Positions 48,730 to 60,445 of a stretch of 64,000 nt of DNA are shown piece after piece. The notes below the pieces were generated by a model, which worked only from the letters and a program-made list of their open reading frames with translations, was not told the DNA's origin and made no database searches. This DNA is from Chrysoporthe austroafricana. Its lineage: Eukaryota; Ascomycota; Sordariomycetes; Diaporthales; Cryphonectriaceae. The stretch lies in contig JYIP02000001.1 of the NCBI GenBank assembly GCA_001051155.2, forward strand, positions 4,774,001-4,838,000. The letters run 5' to 3'. Both the position numbers and the translations under genes were made by a program. Numbering within the stretch: position 1 is the stretch's first letter; each line of letters starts with the position of its first letter.

Positions 48730-48731
<2 letters not shown>

Positions 48732-48770
<39 letters not shown>

Positions 48771-48774
48771 GGGG
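48732..48774. repeat. A31/G12 homopolymer pair
   Basis: 31 A directly followed by 12 G in non-coding DNA. Length is unreliable in most sequencing chemistries. Confidence 0.9.
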
Positions 48775-49403
48775 ATTTAAGGAAATTCCCACGAATATGT
48801 GTACTTATCATATTGCACAGGAATTGGCTCGCACCTTTGATTGTATTTATGTCTAAACCCAAGATCAGTATATTCTGCCATCCAGGTGGCCGGACTGATC
48901 CTGAAGAGCCTCAGACATAATTCCAAGCTTAGCAGCCGCCACCTCGTGCGTCCGCGACTGCCAGCCCAACACAAACCTCTTCTCCTTTCAAGACCGAAAC
49001 AACCAGAATTGTTCTTTTGACGCGTCGGATTTCATTGACAGACCAGACCTTGAAAGGGCTGCGGGACAAACTCGGGCACTTCGCACAAAGGACGCCGGCC
49101 GGAAGCGGTCTCAGGCCAGGAAATGGGCGAACAATGACAGCTGGACAGCATCCGGTCTTTCAAAAAGCCATCTGAAGTTTTATTTTTTTTTTTCTTCTTC
49201 TTCCTCATCAGTGACTGTGTATCGACCGCGAGCTTGCTTCTTTCTGAGTCTTCCACCTGTGCTGTACGCTGGGTTCCCACCAGGACACAACAGCTCCGTC
49301 CTCGTTTTCTGGATGCTCTGCGTCGCGGTTGAGGAGGAAAGGAATCTCAGATACAGACCGAAACACATCTCGACAGGTCGACCAGACCACAACAGCTAGA
49401 GCG

Positions 49404-52400
49404 ATGGACGCGCAGGAGATCACCCAGGCCCAAATCGACCAGGTACAGGACGCCGGGACGCGTCAGGCGCTGCAGGCCTACCACGACAGCCAGCACAAAG
49501 GCAAAGCGCCCGCAGCCTCCGGCAGAGGCGGCCGCCGGGGCAGCACACGGGGCAGCTCGCAGGCCCCGCCTGTTGTGGCGGGCAGACCACAGGGCCGCAA
49601 ACAGCCGCGCCCTCGCAGGCCTGCTCCGCCCCGGAGAGAAGCAGGCCGAAGGGCCTCGACGGTCTCCAGCGGCCCGGTCCAGCCGCCTGCGAGCATGAAC
49701 GCCGGCGGGGGCCCGATGCCGCCACCAGGCATTCCCCCAGAGGAAGCCGTAACCGCCGGCGGCGCCTTCAGGACACGACGCGCCACGAGTGTTGCCTCTG
49801 CCAGAGGAAGACACTCCTCACGCCCGCCCCGCCAGCCGACAGGCGGCGACGGGCCGCGCCGGCCACAGCCCAAGGGCGCCAGCGCCCTCGGCGTCCCGGC
49901 GCGCACGGAGGCCGAGCGCGCCTTCGAGTGGCGCCGCCTGCGGACGGCGTACGACCCGCTGCGCCCGCCGCCGGACGACGCCGCGACCGCGGAGGGCGTG
50001 GCGCTCGGCGTCGTCGCGGACGGCCCCGCGCGTCGGTGGCGCGAGCAGGTCATGCGCCTGGGCCGGTGGGTCGTGTCGGGCGACGCCGCGTACGTCTCCG
50101 CGTGCGGCGCCGCGCCGGAGCCGTGCGGGCTCGACGAGCTGCGCCGCGAGGAGCGCGCCGCGCTCGACACCGCGTTCCGCCGCGCCCCCGTCATCGCCCG
50201 CCGGCCCGTCAAGGGGGGCCGCGGCCGACGGTGCGCGGCCGCGTACTGGGCCGGCAGGAACAGGGTGCGCCCGTGGGAGGTGCAGAGGCGGCGGGCGCGG
50301 CTCGCGCGGCGCGACGAGCGGCAGGTCGAGGAGGCCTGGGAGGGCGACACGGAGGACGAGGGCGAGGTGACGCCGCCCCCTGTGGTCGGGCGCGGGCTGA
50401 GGCGGGTGCCCACCGCTGGGCAGCGACCCAGGCAGCACAGCACCGGAGGACACCTGCGGGCGCCTGCTCGGACCGTGCAGCCTCAGAAGAGCACGCGAGC
50501 CCTGGCGGACGCCCTTGGTCTGGGCACGCTGCCTCCATTCGGCACATCCAACGGGCCCCAGGACTCTCCCGTGTCGCTGCGGAAAACCCAAGCGTCGGCC
50601 GCCGGCGGGACCAAGGGGACGGGCGTTCCGGCCTCTGGCATCTTGACGCCAGACACCCAGCGTGGGCAGCGGGGCGCAGCAGCAGCAGCAGCACGCTCGG
50701 GAGCGCCTGGTGTACAGCGTGAGTTCACCACGAAATCCCGTACACCCCGCCACCCACGCAACGTACGAACAGGCTTTCGCTGACTAGTCTGTCGTCCCTC
50801 AGCTCGAGATACCACCGGGAGCCCCTCGAAGCGCAGCATGTCCCTGGCACAGCTCCTCAGCACCCCTGACAGCACCGACTTCGCAGGCGGCCTCTTCGGG
50901 CAGAGCACCACGGATGGGAACACGGGCACAGGCAGACCAGGCCGCGACCGCCCCACCGCCTTCGACCCCGGCTTCGGGGATCACCAACAGCCGCTGGCTG
51001 TCAACAGCCCTCCGACCGCCGCCGCCACAGACTCAGCACCCGCACCTGTCCACGAGCCTTCCTCCCGGCTGGAAAAGGACAGCGGCAGCACGATCTCGCC
51101 GAAGGACACGCGCAACCTCTCCCAGCCCAGAACCAGCCCAATGCCCGCTTCCGTCCAGACTACCACAGGAGGCCATCAAGATGCACGCCGCCCCTCCCAG
51201 CCCAGGACTGGCCCGCCGCCCGCCCCCATCCAGACCAGCACAGGCGGCCAGCAGGGCGCCGAGGCGGGAAGAGGAGATGGTGCCGGCGATGACCAGGCGT
51301 GGAGCCCAACGAACAGCGGCAGCGCGGTCTCGCCGAAGGATACGCGCCACCTCTCCCTGCCTAGAACCAGCCCAATGCCTGCCTCTGTCCAGACCAGCAC
51401 AGGAGGCCAGAAGGACGCGCGCAGGAATGGCCCGATGCCTACCTCCGTCCAGACTAGCACAGGAGGCTATCAAGACGCGCGCCGCTCCTCCCAGCCTAAG
51501 ACTAGCCCGACGCCCGCCTCTATTCAGACCAGCGCAGGCGGCCAGCAGGAGACGCGCCGCCCCTCTCAGCCCAGGACTGGCCCGATGCCTGCCTCTGTAC
51601 AGGCTGGTACAAAAGACCAGCAGGGCGCGAAGGCAGGAAGGGGAGACGGTGCCGGCGACGACCAGACGTGGAGCCCAATGCAGGGCATCACCTTCAGCGC
51701 GCCGCCCAAGGGCGCCCCACGGGCCACCAGCACCGCCGGCGCGGCCGCCATGCCGCCACCCGGCACCAGCTCCGCGGATGGCTCAGGCGGCAAGGGCCCA
51801 CGGCAGCCGGCCCGGGCGCCAGAGGTCCCCAGCCCCGGCTCGCCGCGCCTCACCGCCACGGCCGACAGGCCCGTCCGCTTCAGTGAGGAGCGGGCCCGTG
51901 AGCTCGGCGGCGGCCCGCCCAACGGGTGGACGCACCCCGACGGGGACCCGGACCGCGTCGTCGGGCCGCGGGTGACGGGCATCACCGCGGTTGAGGGCGC
52001 TTCGGAGTTCGGCGACAGCGAGGACGACGAGGACCACGGCTGGGGGCGGCAGGGCGCCGCCCCGGCGCGGAGCAGCGGCGGCCAGGTGCGGTACCGCACC
52101 CGGTCCAGCTCGCAGGCCGACGACGACAGCCAGGTACGGCGCGGCGCCGCCCCAGATACCCCGTCGCCCAGCCAGCCCACGCGCATCATCACTAGGAAAG
52201 TAAGCCAGGTGATAGAGAGCATCCGGTCCAGCTTGCAGGCAGACGATGACAGCCAGCTGAGGCACCACGCAGCCCCAGATTCCCCGCAACCCAGCCAGCC
52301 CGCGCGCATCATCGTCAGGAAAGATAGCCAGGCAATGGACAGCATCCGGCCCAGCTCGCAGGCCGACGAAGACAGCCAGGTGAGGCAGGGCACCGTCCCA

Positions 52401-53036
52401 AATGCCCCGCCGCCCAGCCAGCCCGCGCGCATCGGCAGCAGCATCAAGGAAAGTCAGGTGATGGACAGCACTCAGTCCAGCCAGGCGAGACACCACACCG
52501 CCCCAGATGCTGCGCCGCGAGGCCGTCCCGCACCCATCATCGTCGCCAGGAAAGAAAGCCAGGCGATGGACAGCACCTGGTCCAGCGATGACAGCCAGTC
52601 CCGGTGGTGGGCTCCGCCCCCCGACGCCCCGCCGCCCACCCTGGCCACGCGCAGCAGCGCCAGCATCGTCAGCGACGCCCAGGCGACGGGCCGCACCCAG
52701 CGCAGCCCGGAGGCCAGCGACGACAACAGCGGCTGGGCGCCGCGCGAGTGGGACGCGCCCGAGTACATCCTCCCGGTCTGCCGGCCCAAGGACCTGGCGC
52801 CGGCGGGGCTCGTGGCGCCGGGCGGCCAGGGCGGGGGCAGTAGGGGAACCTCCTCGTCCGCCGGGCGGCGGCCGGTCGCGATGAGGGCGGCGCGAGTGGT
52901 GAAGCGGCGCGGCGGCGGCAGCGGGGGGAAGAAGGGCGTGAGCTGGGCGCCGCTGCCGGGCCCGGAGGAGGTGGGGAGGGCCGGTGGGGGCCTGAAGACG
53001 CGGAGCGGGAGCATCTATGCGCGGGGGCGGCGGTAG
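49404..53036 (+). CDS. Large disordered Pro/Ser/Arg-rich repeat protein
   Basis: Two long open segments join through a phase-1 intron (GTGAGT...CCTCAG) into exons 49404-50718 and 50803-53036 (1182 aa). Residues 1-170 are basic and Pro/Gly-rich. About 170-315 is a compact Arg/Ala/Trp-rich region (AERAFEWRRLRTAYDPLRPP, MRLGRWVVSGDAAYVSA, RRPVKGGRGRRCAAAYWAGR) that may fold. The C-terminal half has two different tandem arrays and ends near VKRRGGGSGGKKGVSWAPLP. No signal peptide, membrane helix or known domain was recognised. The composition suggests a scaffold or nucleic-acid-linked protein, but no function can be given. The ATG at 49404 (MDAQEITQAQIDQVQDA) was chosen over upstream in-frame codons that lack an ATG. 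The two segments could also be separate genes, but the splice and phase fit argue for one. Confidence 0.7.
51100..51630 (+). repeat. Coding repeat array A (PMPASVQTSTGGQ-type units)
   Basis: Six degenerate units of about 20-28 codons share PMPASVQTSTGG-(H/Q/Y)-Q and usually ARR-SQPRT. A higher-order repeat is also present: SPKDTR(N/H)LS occurs twice, and GRGDGAGDDQ(A/T)WSP occurs twice. Confidence 0.8.
52095..52660 (+). repeat. Coding repeat array B (SSQADDDSQ...PSQPARII units)
   Basis: Five to six degenerate units of about 40 codons with the plan SSxQADDDSQVR-xxAAPDxPxPSQPARII-(V)RK-SQAMDS. They are unrelated to array A, so one protein carries two independent repeat expansions. Confidence 0.8.
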
Positions 53037-54145
53037 GTGAGAGGTGGGCCTCTCGCGACAGTATTCACTGCGGGTGGGTCGGCCGTGATACTCTTTTCTG
53101 ATGTTTTGGACGGCGTTTTCGGTTTGGACAGGTCGGGGTCGTTGTTCTCTTTCTAGCAGGTCTTAGTGGTTCGGATTCTTCTGTTTGAAAAGAAGGACAG
53201 TGTTGTATTTAAAGGTCATGAAGGTGAGACATCGTGGGGGAGAGATCGAAGCTGTCGGTGACTGGTGATCAAGTCTTTCCTTTGTTTTCCTGTTCTTAGT
53301 CTCGTCGGTTGTTAACACATTAGGGTAGTACAGGTATGCAATGCAATGCTAGACGATGTTCGCTCGCGATATACAGTAATGGACCTCCATCGCCTCGAAG
53401 TCTACTCGGCCCCGAGGCCAGCCTCAAGTTAGCCAAAGCGTTGTGGAGGCCAAGAGAGGTGCCCTGTCATAGTCAGAGAGGTAGGAGCAAAAGAGAACGA
53501 AGGGACAAGAAAACTCAAGGGTCTCATCAAGAGGGAAATTGTGCCACAGTCGACGCCGGGCTGTCTGATTCGCTAACAAATGACCTCTCTGAGGCCTCTC
53601 TCTCTCTCACAACGCCGCTCAATAAGCCTGCCAAAAAATGGAGATGGGTCTAGATCTCCCGCTAAGGAATCCCACGCGAGTGGGTATCCGAAAAAGAAAG
53701 CAGTGTTTGCCGCCCTCCCCATCTCTAAATTGCGCGCCCCCCCCCCTAGGCAGCGTTCTGCGCGCCACTTCGGGCGTCCCAAGTCGAGGTGCACCTGGGC
53801 TCGCACTCGAAGGTAGACCCTCGCAACTATACATCGCACATAGGCACTCGCCAGGGCCCTGTCGTGGCCCAGTGGTCGAATCGTCACCTCGCGAGCGGAA
53901 CCAGTTACGATACCAGGGTCCGTTGCTCGGGTGTTGCCTGCGCGTGCCATCGCCGTCTCCAAGATGACGGTGGTGGTGCAATCCTCAGACCGCACCGTCT
54001 GGCCAACAACGACGGCGCTATCCCAATATCTCCTCCCGTCCGCTCGGTACTCCCTACGCCCGTCTGTAATGCAGAAGCGCTGTACAGCAATGGTATCTTC
54101 ATCATAGAATAATCGTAGTCGCTCGCCTGCACCGGGAGCAGGTCG
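53037..54145. other. Intergenic 3' region of two convergent genes
   Basis: No motif-bearing frame. Frames over 53573-54112 occur on both strands at the same place, as expected by chance. An A-box-like TGGCCCAGTGGTC at 53868-53880 was examined for a tRNA and rejected. Confidence 0.6.
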
Positions 54146-55174
54146 TTACTCCTGGTAGAGGTTGTTTTGTTGGATGTACTCGATGACCGGCTCCGGCACG
54201 ATGTACCGGAGAGACAGGTCCCTCTTCCTCATCAGCCGCACCTTCGTGCTAGAAACGTCATTCTGGTACGAAACGTCAGCAAATGTCTCACACAAGATCC
54301 CCTGTCCACCCCGGGGGCTCCACTTACAACAATGACCTGCGGGATGACATGTATCTTCTCCTGGTACTGCTTCAGCCCCGCCAGCGCCTCCTCGATGTCT
54401 GTGCCGGACCTCTCGATGATGAAGGCACCGAAGTTGCCCAGGATGTGGTCCAGATCCTTCTCCGACCACACGCCGGGCGTGCTCATGGTCTGGATGAGGT
54501 CCGCGCCGGCGAGCAGGGCGATCCGGACGGGCCGCTTGTTGCCGTGGACATCCTCGCAGCCCCCGATGACGGTGTTGATCTCGTAGTCGAAGTGGTCGAG
54601 CACCTGGGCGGTGGGCATATAGTTGGGCTGGATCGCCTCCCACGGGTCGCACGTCACCCAGTCGGACGTCTTCTCTGCGGCGAGGGTGCACATGTGTATG
54701 CGGTGCTTAGCGGCAGCCAGGCCCAGCTTCTTGTACGCAGAGGACACGGGCGAGAGGAACCCGCCCACGATCTCGAACTTCGTGTTGGTCTTAGCATAGT
54801 CGGATGCCATCTCGAACATGCGCAGGTGGAGGTAGGTGAGGGGGCTGTGGTGGGGCCGGCAGGTTAGCAGAGGGGGTGTGCAGCGCGGGGACAGAGGCAA
54901 GGACGGACCTGAAGGAACCGCAGGCGACCAGGACGAGCGGGTCCCTGTCCTCGTGCATCTGCTTGCGCCGCAGCCTCTCCGAGGGGAACTGGTACGTCTC
55001 GATGTTCAGCTGGCTTTCCGGCACGATGCTCGCCACGGCCGCCTCGGCCTCGTCCTCCTGGGCGGCGGCCTGTATCTGCTCGTGGTCCACCGGTCCGGCG
55101 GCGCCGGCGGAAGACGAGGGGCGTCCCTGGGGCTCGCCGGCGGCGGCCGTCGTGGATGCAGAGGCGGAAGTCAT
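54146..55174 (-). CDS. NMA1: Nicotinamide/nicotinate mononucleotide adenylyltransferase
   Basis: Three exons on the minus strand: 55174-54909, 54844-54328, 54262-54146 (299 aa). After an Ala/Ser/Glu-rich extension of about 75 residues comes the nucleotidyltransferase core: ACGSFSPLTYLHLRMFEMA, made across intron 1 (donor GTCCGT), with the (H/T)xxH nucleotide-binding motif as TYLH. Then VGGFLSPVSSAYKKLGL, HRIHMC, TSDWVTCDPWEA, RIALLAGADLIQTM, FGAFIIERSGTD and the C-terminal VSSTKVR (the ISSTxxR motif) joined across intron 2. The enzyme adenylates NMN or NaMN with ATP in NAD synthesis. The family is firm; the yeast-style symbol is by homology and NMA1 versus NMA2 cannot be distinguished. The frame stays open upstream to 55825 but with non-family sequence. 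Confidence 0.92.
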
Positions 55175-56461
55175 GTCTGCGGCTGCGGTGGGGGTGGATG
55201 ATGACTGCGAGTCCTGCTGCTCCCCCCCAGATTTCTTGTGGTCGAGGCCTCTCCCGGCACAGTACCGGCAGGACGGGCGGCCTGTTGAAGTTGAGGTAGA
55301 ACCGACGCTGCGGTCGGGGCTACCAATGGGCCTGGACGGACGGCACCCTATGCTGCTCTGCTCTCTGTCGGCGACGCGATGACCCAGCTGAAGACGGCCG
55401 TGTGCAGAGAGGCCAGGCTGGAGAGAATCGAAGCGAGATAAAGTATGGCAGCCAGCGGCAAGTGGTAGTGGTGGTGTGTGGCAGTGAAGAAGTAAGTGAA
55501 GTGCTGTGGAGCCGCGGGACTCGAGTGACTCGATCTTCAGACCCGGATCGGCTAGGCGGTGCCGCAAGTCGTAAGTGGATTGCGTCGTCACCTGCAGCGA
55601 GCGCCCATAGCACGCGCACACACACAGCCAAGGCAGAGGCGCAGGCAAGGCAAGACAAGGCGGGACAGGGCAGGGCAAGGCTGGCGCTCGAGATGCCCCT
55701 CTTTTCCGAGCCTGGCGAGCCGATTCGTCTGGATCAGAGCCTGGCGGCGACAACGAAGGGGCGTGTGGTAGATCTAGTATGCGTACTGAAGATTTTCTGA
55801 AAAAAAGATGGTAAAAGGACTGCAAGTCGGGTCTGGGACGGGGGATTTTGCAAAACTGGTCCGTTGTCGGTGGTTTGCTGAAAGAAGACTGGACCCGGCG
55901 CGGGCCTGGATCGAGACGACGATTTAAGAGCAGAATTGGTCATCGCGACGGCGGGGAAGGGGAGGGGGCACTGGGAGGGGTGCCACTGCGACCCTCTGGA
56001 AGCGGCAGCCTGGCCTGGCCTGGGCGGGCCAAGTATGTACCACCAGCACAGCGCATGTTATGGTGCGGTAGCACAGAGCCGCCGTGCCGCTAACACGAGC
56101 GCCGCCTGTGCTGCGGAGGGGGTGACATCGCTGCAGCACGATTACCCGAGGGCCACCCAGGGCCACCCGCAGCCCCCCTCCTCCTCCCCTCACCTGGGCG
56201 AAGCTGATGCGAGTGTGGTGGGGGCATGGCAGGCAGGCGGCGCCCACTGTCGCCTGTGGCCCAGTGAAGACAGTGCGCCCGTGAGGGGTCCCTTGGGGGA
56301 AGCACGGGGGCGCACGGGGGGGGGGGGGGCTGCGGCCGCTGCGACCCACTACGACGGGCTTACAGGGGCACAGGGGCCACCTGTAACTCACTCAGTCCCT
56401 CGCCCAGCAGGCGCCCCTCCGCCGAGCACGCCTTCAGGGCCGGTTTAGGCGTCGTGCAGGG

Positions 56462-56518
56462 GAAGCTGGCACGAAGCTGTGGCACGAAGCTGTGGCACGA
56501 AGCCGGCACGAAGCTGGG
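56462..56518 (+). repeat. Minisatellite, GGCACGAAGCTGT units
   Basis: About four imperfect units of 12-14 bp (GAAGCTG.GGCAC) in tandem, one of them varying to GAAGCCGGCAC. Confidence 0.85.
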
Positions 56519-56600
56519 AACGGCGGGACGTCGTCATCGGGTACTGCAGCACAATAGTACGTAGCACGTGGTACAGCACATTACATACCAGTCACAGTCG

Positions 56601-56660
56601 CAGTCTGACAGTCTGACAGTCTGAAAAGAGGCCTGCCAGAACTGTAAAGCAGTGGCAGGC
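56601..56660. repeat. CAGTCTGA triplet followed by an 8-bp inverted repeat
   Basis: Three direct CAGTCTGA copies at 56601-56624. Then GCCTGCCA (56631-56638) and TGGCAGGC (56653-56660) form a perfect 8-bp stem with a 14-nt loop. It could be a binding site or a transcript hairpin; its role is unknown. Confidence 0.6.
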
Positions 56661-57314
56661 TTTCCCACCTCCGGCACTTACACAATTGGCCTCTCTTCAT
56701 CTGCATATCATCATCGGATCCGTCCGTCCGGCCACACGTGCCACGCCTGGAACAAACCTTATCACCGCGTAAGCACTCACTACTCACTGCACTCGGGCAC
56801 CTCTTCCCCCCTCCCCCCCTTCTTCTGATGCCTGAAGAAGGCCGAGGGCGGGGATGGCGCTCCGGAAACACAGGACAAGGCTTATGAAACCAGAGGCGCA
56901 CCCAGCGCGCCCAGCCAGCTCCACCGCCGCCGAGATGGACTCTGGGCGGTTTGTGCACAGTGCATCTCATCTCTGCTGGGCGACTGCACCCGTTGTTGAC
57001 GAGACATTGCCAGGCCGCCTCTGGGTTCGTAGGTATTCAGTGCCAGCGTGGAGGGCGACGGGCAGGCCCTCGATGCCTCAGCCAGCTCCAGCTCAAAACA
57101 TTGCACCTCGGGCAAAAGGATCGGCCGTCGTCCATTGTACTGTACTGCACCGAGATATGTCAGGCAGTGCCAGTGCCAGTGCCAGGTCCCCTAGTCTTCT
57201 TGTTTGCGCCTGCAACTACTTGTAGCATAGTGGCATATCTGTGCTCCGACGAGCCAGTCATAAACTGCCAGCCAGGCATGCCAGGCAAACGTCTAGTCCT
57301 AACTCTCGACAGCA

Positions 57315-59521
57315 TCAGACCTGCAGCTCCTTGTTGTCCCCACGCTCGACCGTCGAGGATACCGCTCTGCCGTGCCCCTCCTCGTCCGCACTGCCTGCGC
57401 TGTCGGCTGCCCTCCTCAGATCGTCCCGACGCACGAGGAACCACGTCCAGCAGATCGTCACCACCGTCACCGTCAGCAGCCCGATGCTCACGGAGTAGCT
57501 CACCCTGTACGACGGCCCGAACTTGGTCTGGTACACCTGAGGTCCCTGCATGGGCGGGCGCAGGCCGGCTTGTCAGCAGGGTGCCGGGAGCCAGCTTCAG
57601 GGTTGCTATGACGGGTTGTATCACTCACGACGATGCCCATCAGTGACGATGCAGCCTGTGCGCCGTGGGGTTTCTGCGTCAGCGGCTTGCTCTATATCGT
57701 GGCGTCGTAACCACACTACGTTTCTTCTTCTCGTTCTTCTTCTTTTGTGTTTGCCACTTACGTTGGTCAGTCCGATCGCCAGTCCTGCATTCGTGGTGCC
57801 GCTCGTGGCCCTGATGCGCTCTGTGTTGTTGTCCGACAGGTCAGCGTGCTGCCGGCGATCAAACCAGCTCCGAAGGCCTGCAGTGCAATGCAGCTCCTCC
57901 TCCAGTCACCAGGGGGGGGGGGGCACGCGCGACTCACCCGGCCAGATGATGGGGAAGAAGCTCGACGTCGCCGCGGTCGCGACGCACACGAAGACGTACT
58001 TGGCCGCGGCGCTGTCGACGGTGACGAGCAGGACGTAACAAACGATCTGCGCGGCCTCGAGCACCAGCCCGGCCGCCCAGGGGCTCACCCGCCCGCGGTG
58101 CGTGAGCCAGCCCGCCGTGAGCAGGATCGCGAACACGGCCCCGTACGCCGGCATCGTCATCAGCTGCGACATCGCCGTGTCCGTCATCCCCAGCTCGTAG
58201 ATCACCGTCGGCAGGATGAACGTGATCCCGAACCCGCCGATGCCGTGCGTGATCCAGATCACCTGGAACGGCACCAGCGTCGGGCTCCGCAGCAGCGCCC
58301 GGAGCTGCCCCAGGTCGAACGTCTTGGACTGCATCGTCGGCGCCGACGGCGGCACGTCCGCCAGGATCGCCTGTCTCTCGGCCTCGGTCAGGAAGGAGGC
58401 GGTCTCCGGGTCTGAAGAGGCGAGCTGTCAGTCAGTACTGAGGAGGGAGAACGCAGCACCACTCGAGAAATTAGCACAAGGAAGCAGGCGGCAGGCTAAC
58501 AGTCAGGTAGGAAGAAGAATGTGTAGATCCCCATCAGTATTGCTGGTAGGCCCTCGAGTATGAACACCTGGGAAGAGTCAGCTATAGGCTCTAGGTGGCT
58601 TCTGGTCAGATCACGAGGAAGACGAACCCATCGCCAGCCAGCAAGACCTCCTGCCCCGTTCATGAAGGAGATAGCATAAGCTGCGGGCTCTATTAGCTTG
58701 AGAGGCCTCGAATGCTACCCTTTGCTGCTATTCACAGCCCCGTTCTTACCCAGCAGACCGCTAATTGTGCCCGAGAACATCCCACATGCGTAGAAGAATG
58801 CCTGTATAGGTGATCAACAGATGTGATCTTGGCAACACGAAGAAGGTTAATACGAACAATACGGAACTTGAGCCTCTCCGTTGGAAACCAGAAACTCATA
58901 TGATATCTTGACATCCGTGAGTTTATCATCCCGCAGCTCGCATTTTTGTAAGATCAACTCACAGGACACCAGGATAGAACCCAGCCTCTGCGATCCCGAG
59001 GAAGAACCTACAGGCGAGGATTCCGGCATAGTTCTGTGTCGCCGCCTGACACATACTCACAGCACCCTGTTCTCGCCGTTCAGCACCAAACGCACCTCGC
59101 TCCATGAGACACACGAACATACCCAGGTCACCATGATCCTGGCCATCCACCTCCGCGGCCCGAACTTCTTCAGCGCCAGCGTCACCACGGGCTCGAAGAC
59201 CATGTACGGGTAGTAGAAGATGCTCAGCACCCACGCCCACTGCTGCGAGTCCAGGCCCCCCAGCTGCTTCTTGATGCCGTCGCCCTGCTCCAGGTTGATG
59301 ATGGCCGTGTTGCTGATGTTGCTCACGTGCACGCGCATGACCAGGTAGACGCACGCGTACCAGAGCACGAGCCGCCGGTCGAGCTTTCGGTGCGCCGACC
59401 GCAGGGCCGGCGGCGTCTCGCTCTCGTCCCGCGCGCACCCGGAGCATACGCTCGAGCTGGACCCGGTGCTTTCCTCGGCGGCCGGCGGGGAGTTGCCCGG
59501 AGAAACCGACTTCATCGACAT
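57315..59521 (-). CDS. MFS permease, Dal5/TNA1-like family, ten exons
   Basis: Exons on the minus strand: 59521-59123, 59066-58963, 58906-58858, 58801-58750, 58680-58628, 58567-58501, 58411-57938, 57820-57762, 57655-57629, 57545-57315 (504 aa). Every phase matches. Family segments run in order: RLVLWYACVYLVMRVHVSNI, SIFYYPYMVFEPVVTLALKK, NYAGILACRFFLGIAEAGFY, YHMSFWFPTERLKFRI, AFFYACGMFSGTISGLLG, AYAISFMNGAGGLAGWRW, VFILEGLPAILMGIY, ERIRATSGTTNAGLAIGLTN and a C-terminal helix SYSVSIGLLTVTVVTICW. Two internal donors are the weak GTTCGT. Alternative in-frame ATG 59638 would add 39 residues without family likeness. The likely role is proton-coupled uptake of an organic anion. It shares a 924-bp promoter region with the 2OG oxygenase gene. 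Confidence 0.88.
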
Positions 59522-60445
59522 GTCGTCTCGTATAGCAAAGACCTGCTCTTCTCGGACCGCTGTGGAGAGGATTCGGATACAAAAGACTGTCTGGATATCT
59601 GACGCAGGCGCATCGATATGTGACTGTACGTACGCCACGCCGACTATTTAGCCCTGAGGTGACAGGTGGAAAAGAGATCATCCCTCTTCGCGACAGAGCC
59701 GGTGGGACTCTCGCCAATACCCCAGTCGTCTCTGTATATTCCATATGAATCCACAATGGCGTGCTATAATAGATACGGCACATACATATAGGATCTTCCA
59801 TCCTGCAGCAGCCAAAAGTCAGGCTCACAGATTGGAACACTTGTATTATGACTAGTCAGATCAAAAGCTTCCTGACTAAATGCGATCCGTGGTAATTGTA
59901 TGTACTGGCTTCCGAGACTGAGATATAGATCCTAATTACCGATCAAGTAGCATTCACTTTCATGTTTAAAGAGCTCCCGGGGATTATTAAGAGTATACAT
60001 ATTATATATTCTAATTATAAGATCTGACCTACATCTTAGTCGGCCCGGGCACTCTGGTTGTCCTCGCCGAGACGGACAGTGAGACCAGACATTGTCCCTA
60101 TAGAGATTGAGATGAATGGTATCACCTGTCCGAAGCGACGCATATCTGCAAAAGTCATCAATGCTGCATGTTGCCTCCTCACCATCTTAGCCGCTATGGC
60201 GTGCTCCTGGATCAACGACTCTCTTGCAGATGTGCCAGCGAGACTCCGCACTCCGAGTCCGCAGCAATGGGATGCTATACGACCCTTCGGCACCGGGAAT
60301 GTCTCTCGATGTTGATTATATCCAGCCCGCATATAAGGTAGTTTCTCCTTCGACGTCACCATGGAGGGGGTTTGGGGTCTCATGAGCTTCGCACGTTCAC
60401 GGTGCGCTTCATATCTGAACTTCTCATCACTATTGAAATTATACA
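59522..60445. promoter_or_regulatory. Divergent promoter of MFS permease and 2OG oxygenase
   Basis: 924 bp between two outward-facing starts. It is AT-richer than both genes, with TATA-like stretches (59994-60014, ACATATTATATATTC). Minus frame 60036-60527 overlaps the oxygenase start and has no motif. Shared control is inferred from layout only. Confidence 0.5.

Larger units (their letters stand above)
47304..49403. other. Intergenic, repeats but no gene
   Basis: It holds the DUF7871-gene promoter, a CTGG microsatellite (47972-48028) and an A31/G12 homopolymer pair (48732-48774). No frame has a motif. The segment to 49403 is the promoter and leader of the disordered-protein gene. Confidence 0.55.
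55175..57314. other. Intergenic, repeat-bearing, no gene
   Basis: It contains the adenylyltransferase promoter, a minisatellite (56462-56518), triple CAGTCTGA (56601-56624) and a hairpin (56631-56660). Overlapping GC-rich frames on both strands have no motif. Confidence 0.55.

Noticed and set aside
49478..50753. Long minus-strand frames over the first exon of the repeat protein
   Set aside because: GC-rich shadows with no domain; the plus strand has a splice-consistent long frame.
53860..53950. Possible tRNA (A-box-like TGGCCCAGTGGTC)
   Set aside because: No matching B box (GGTTCRANNCC) and no acceptor stem can be paired at a sensible distance.
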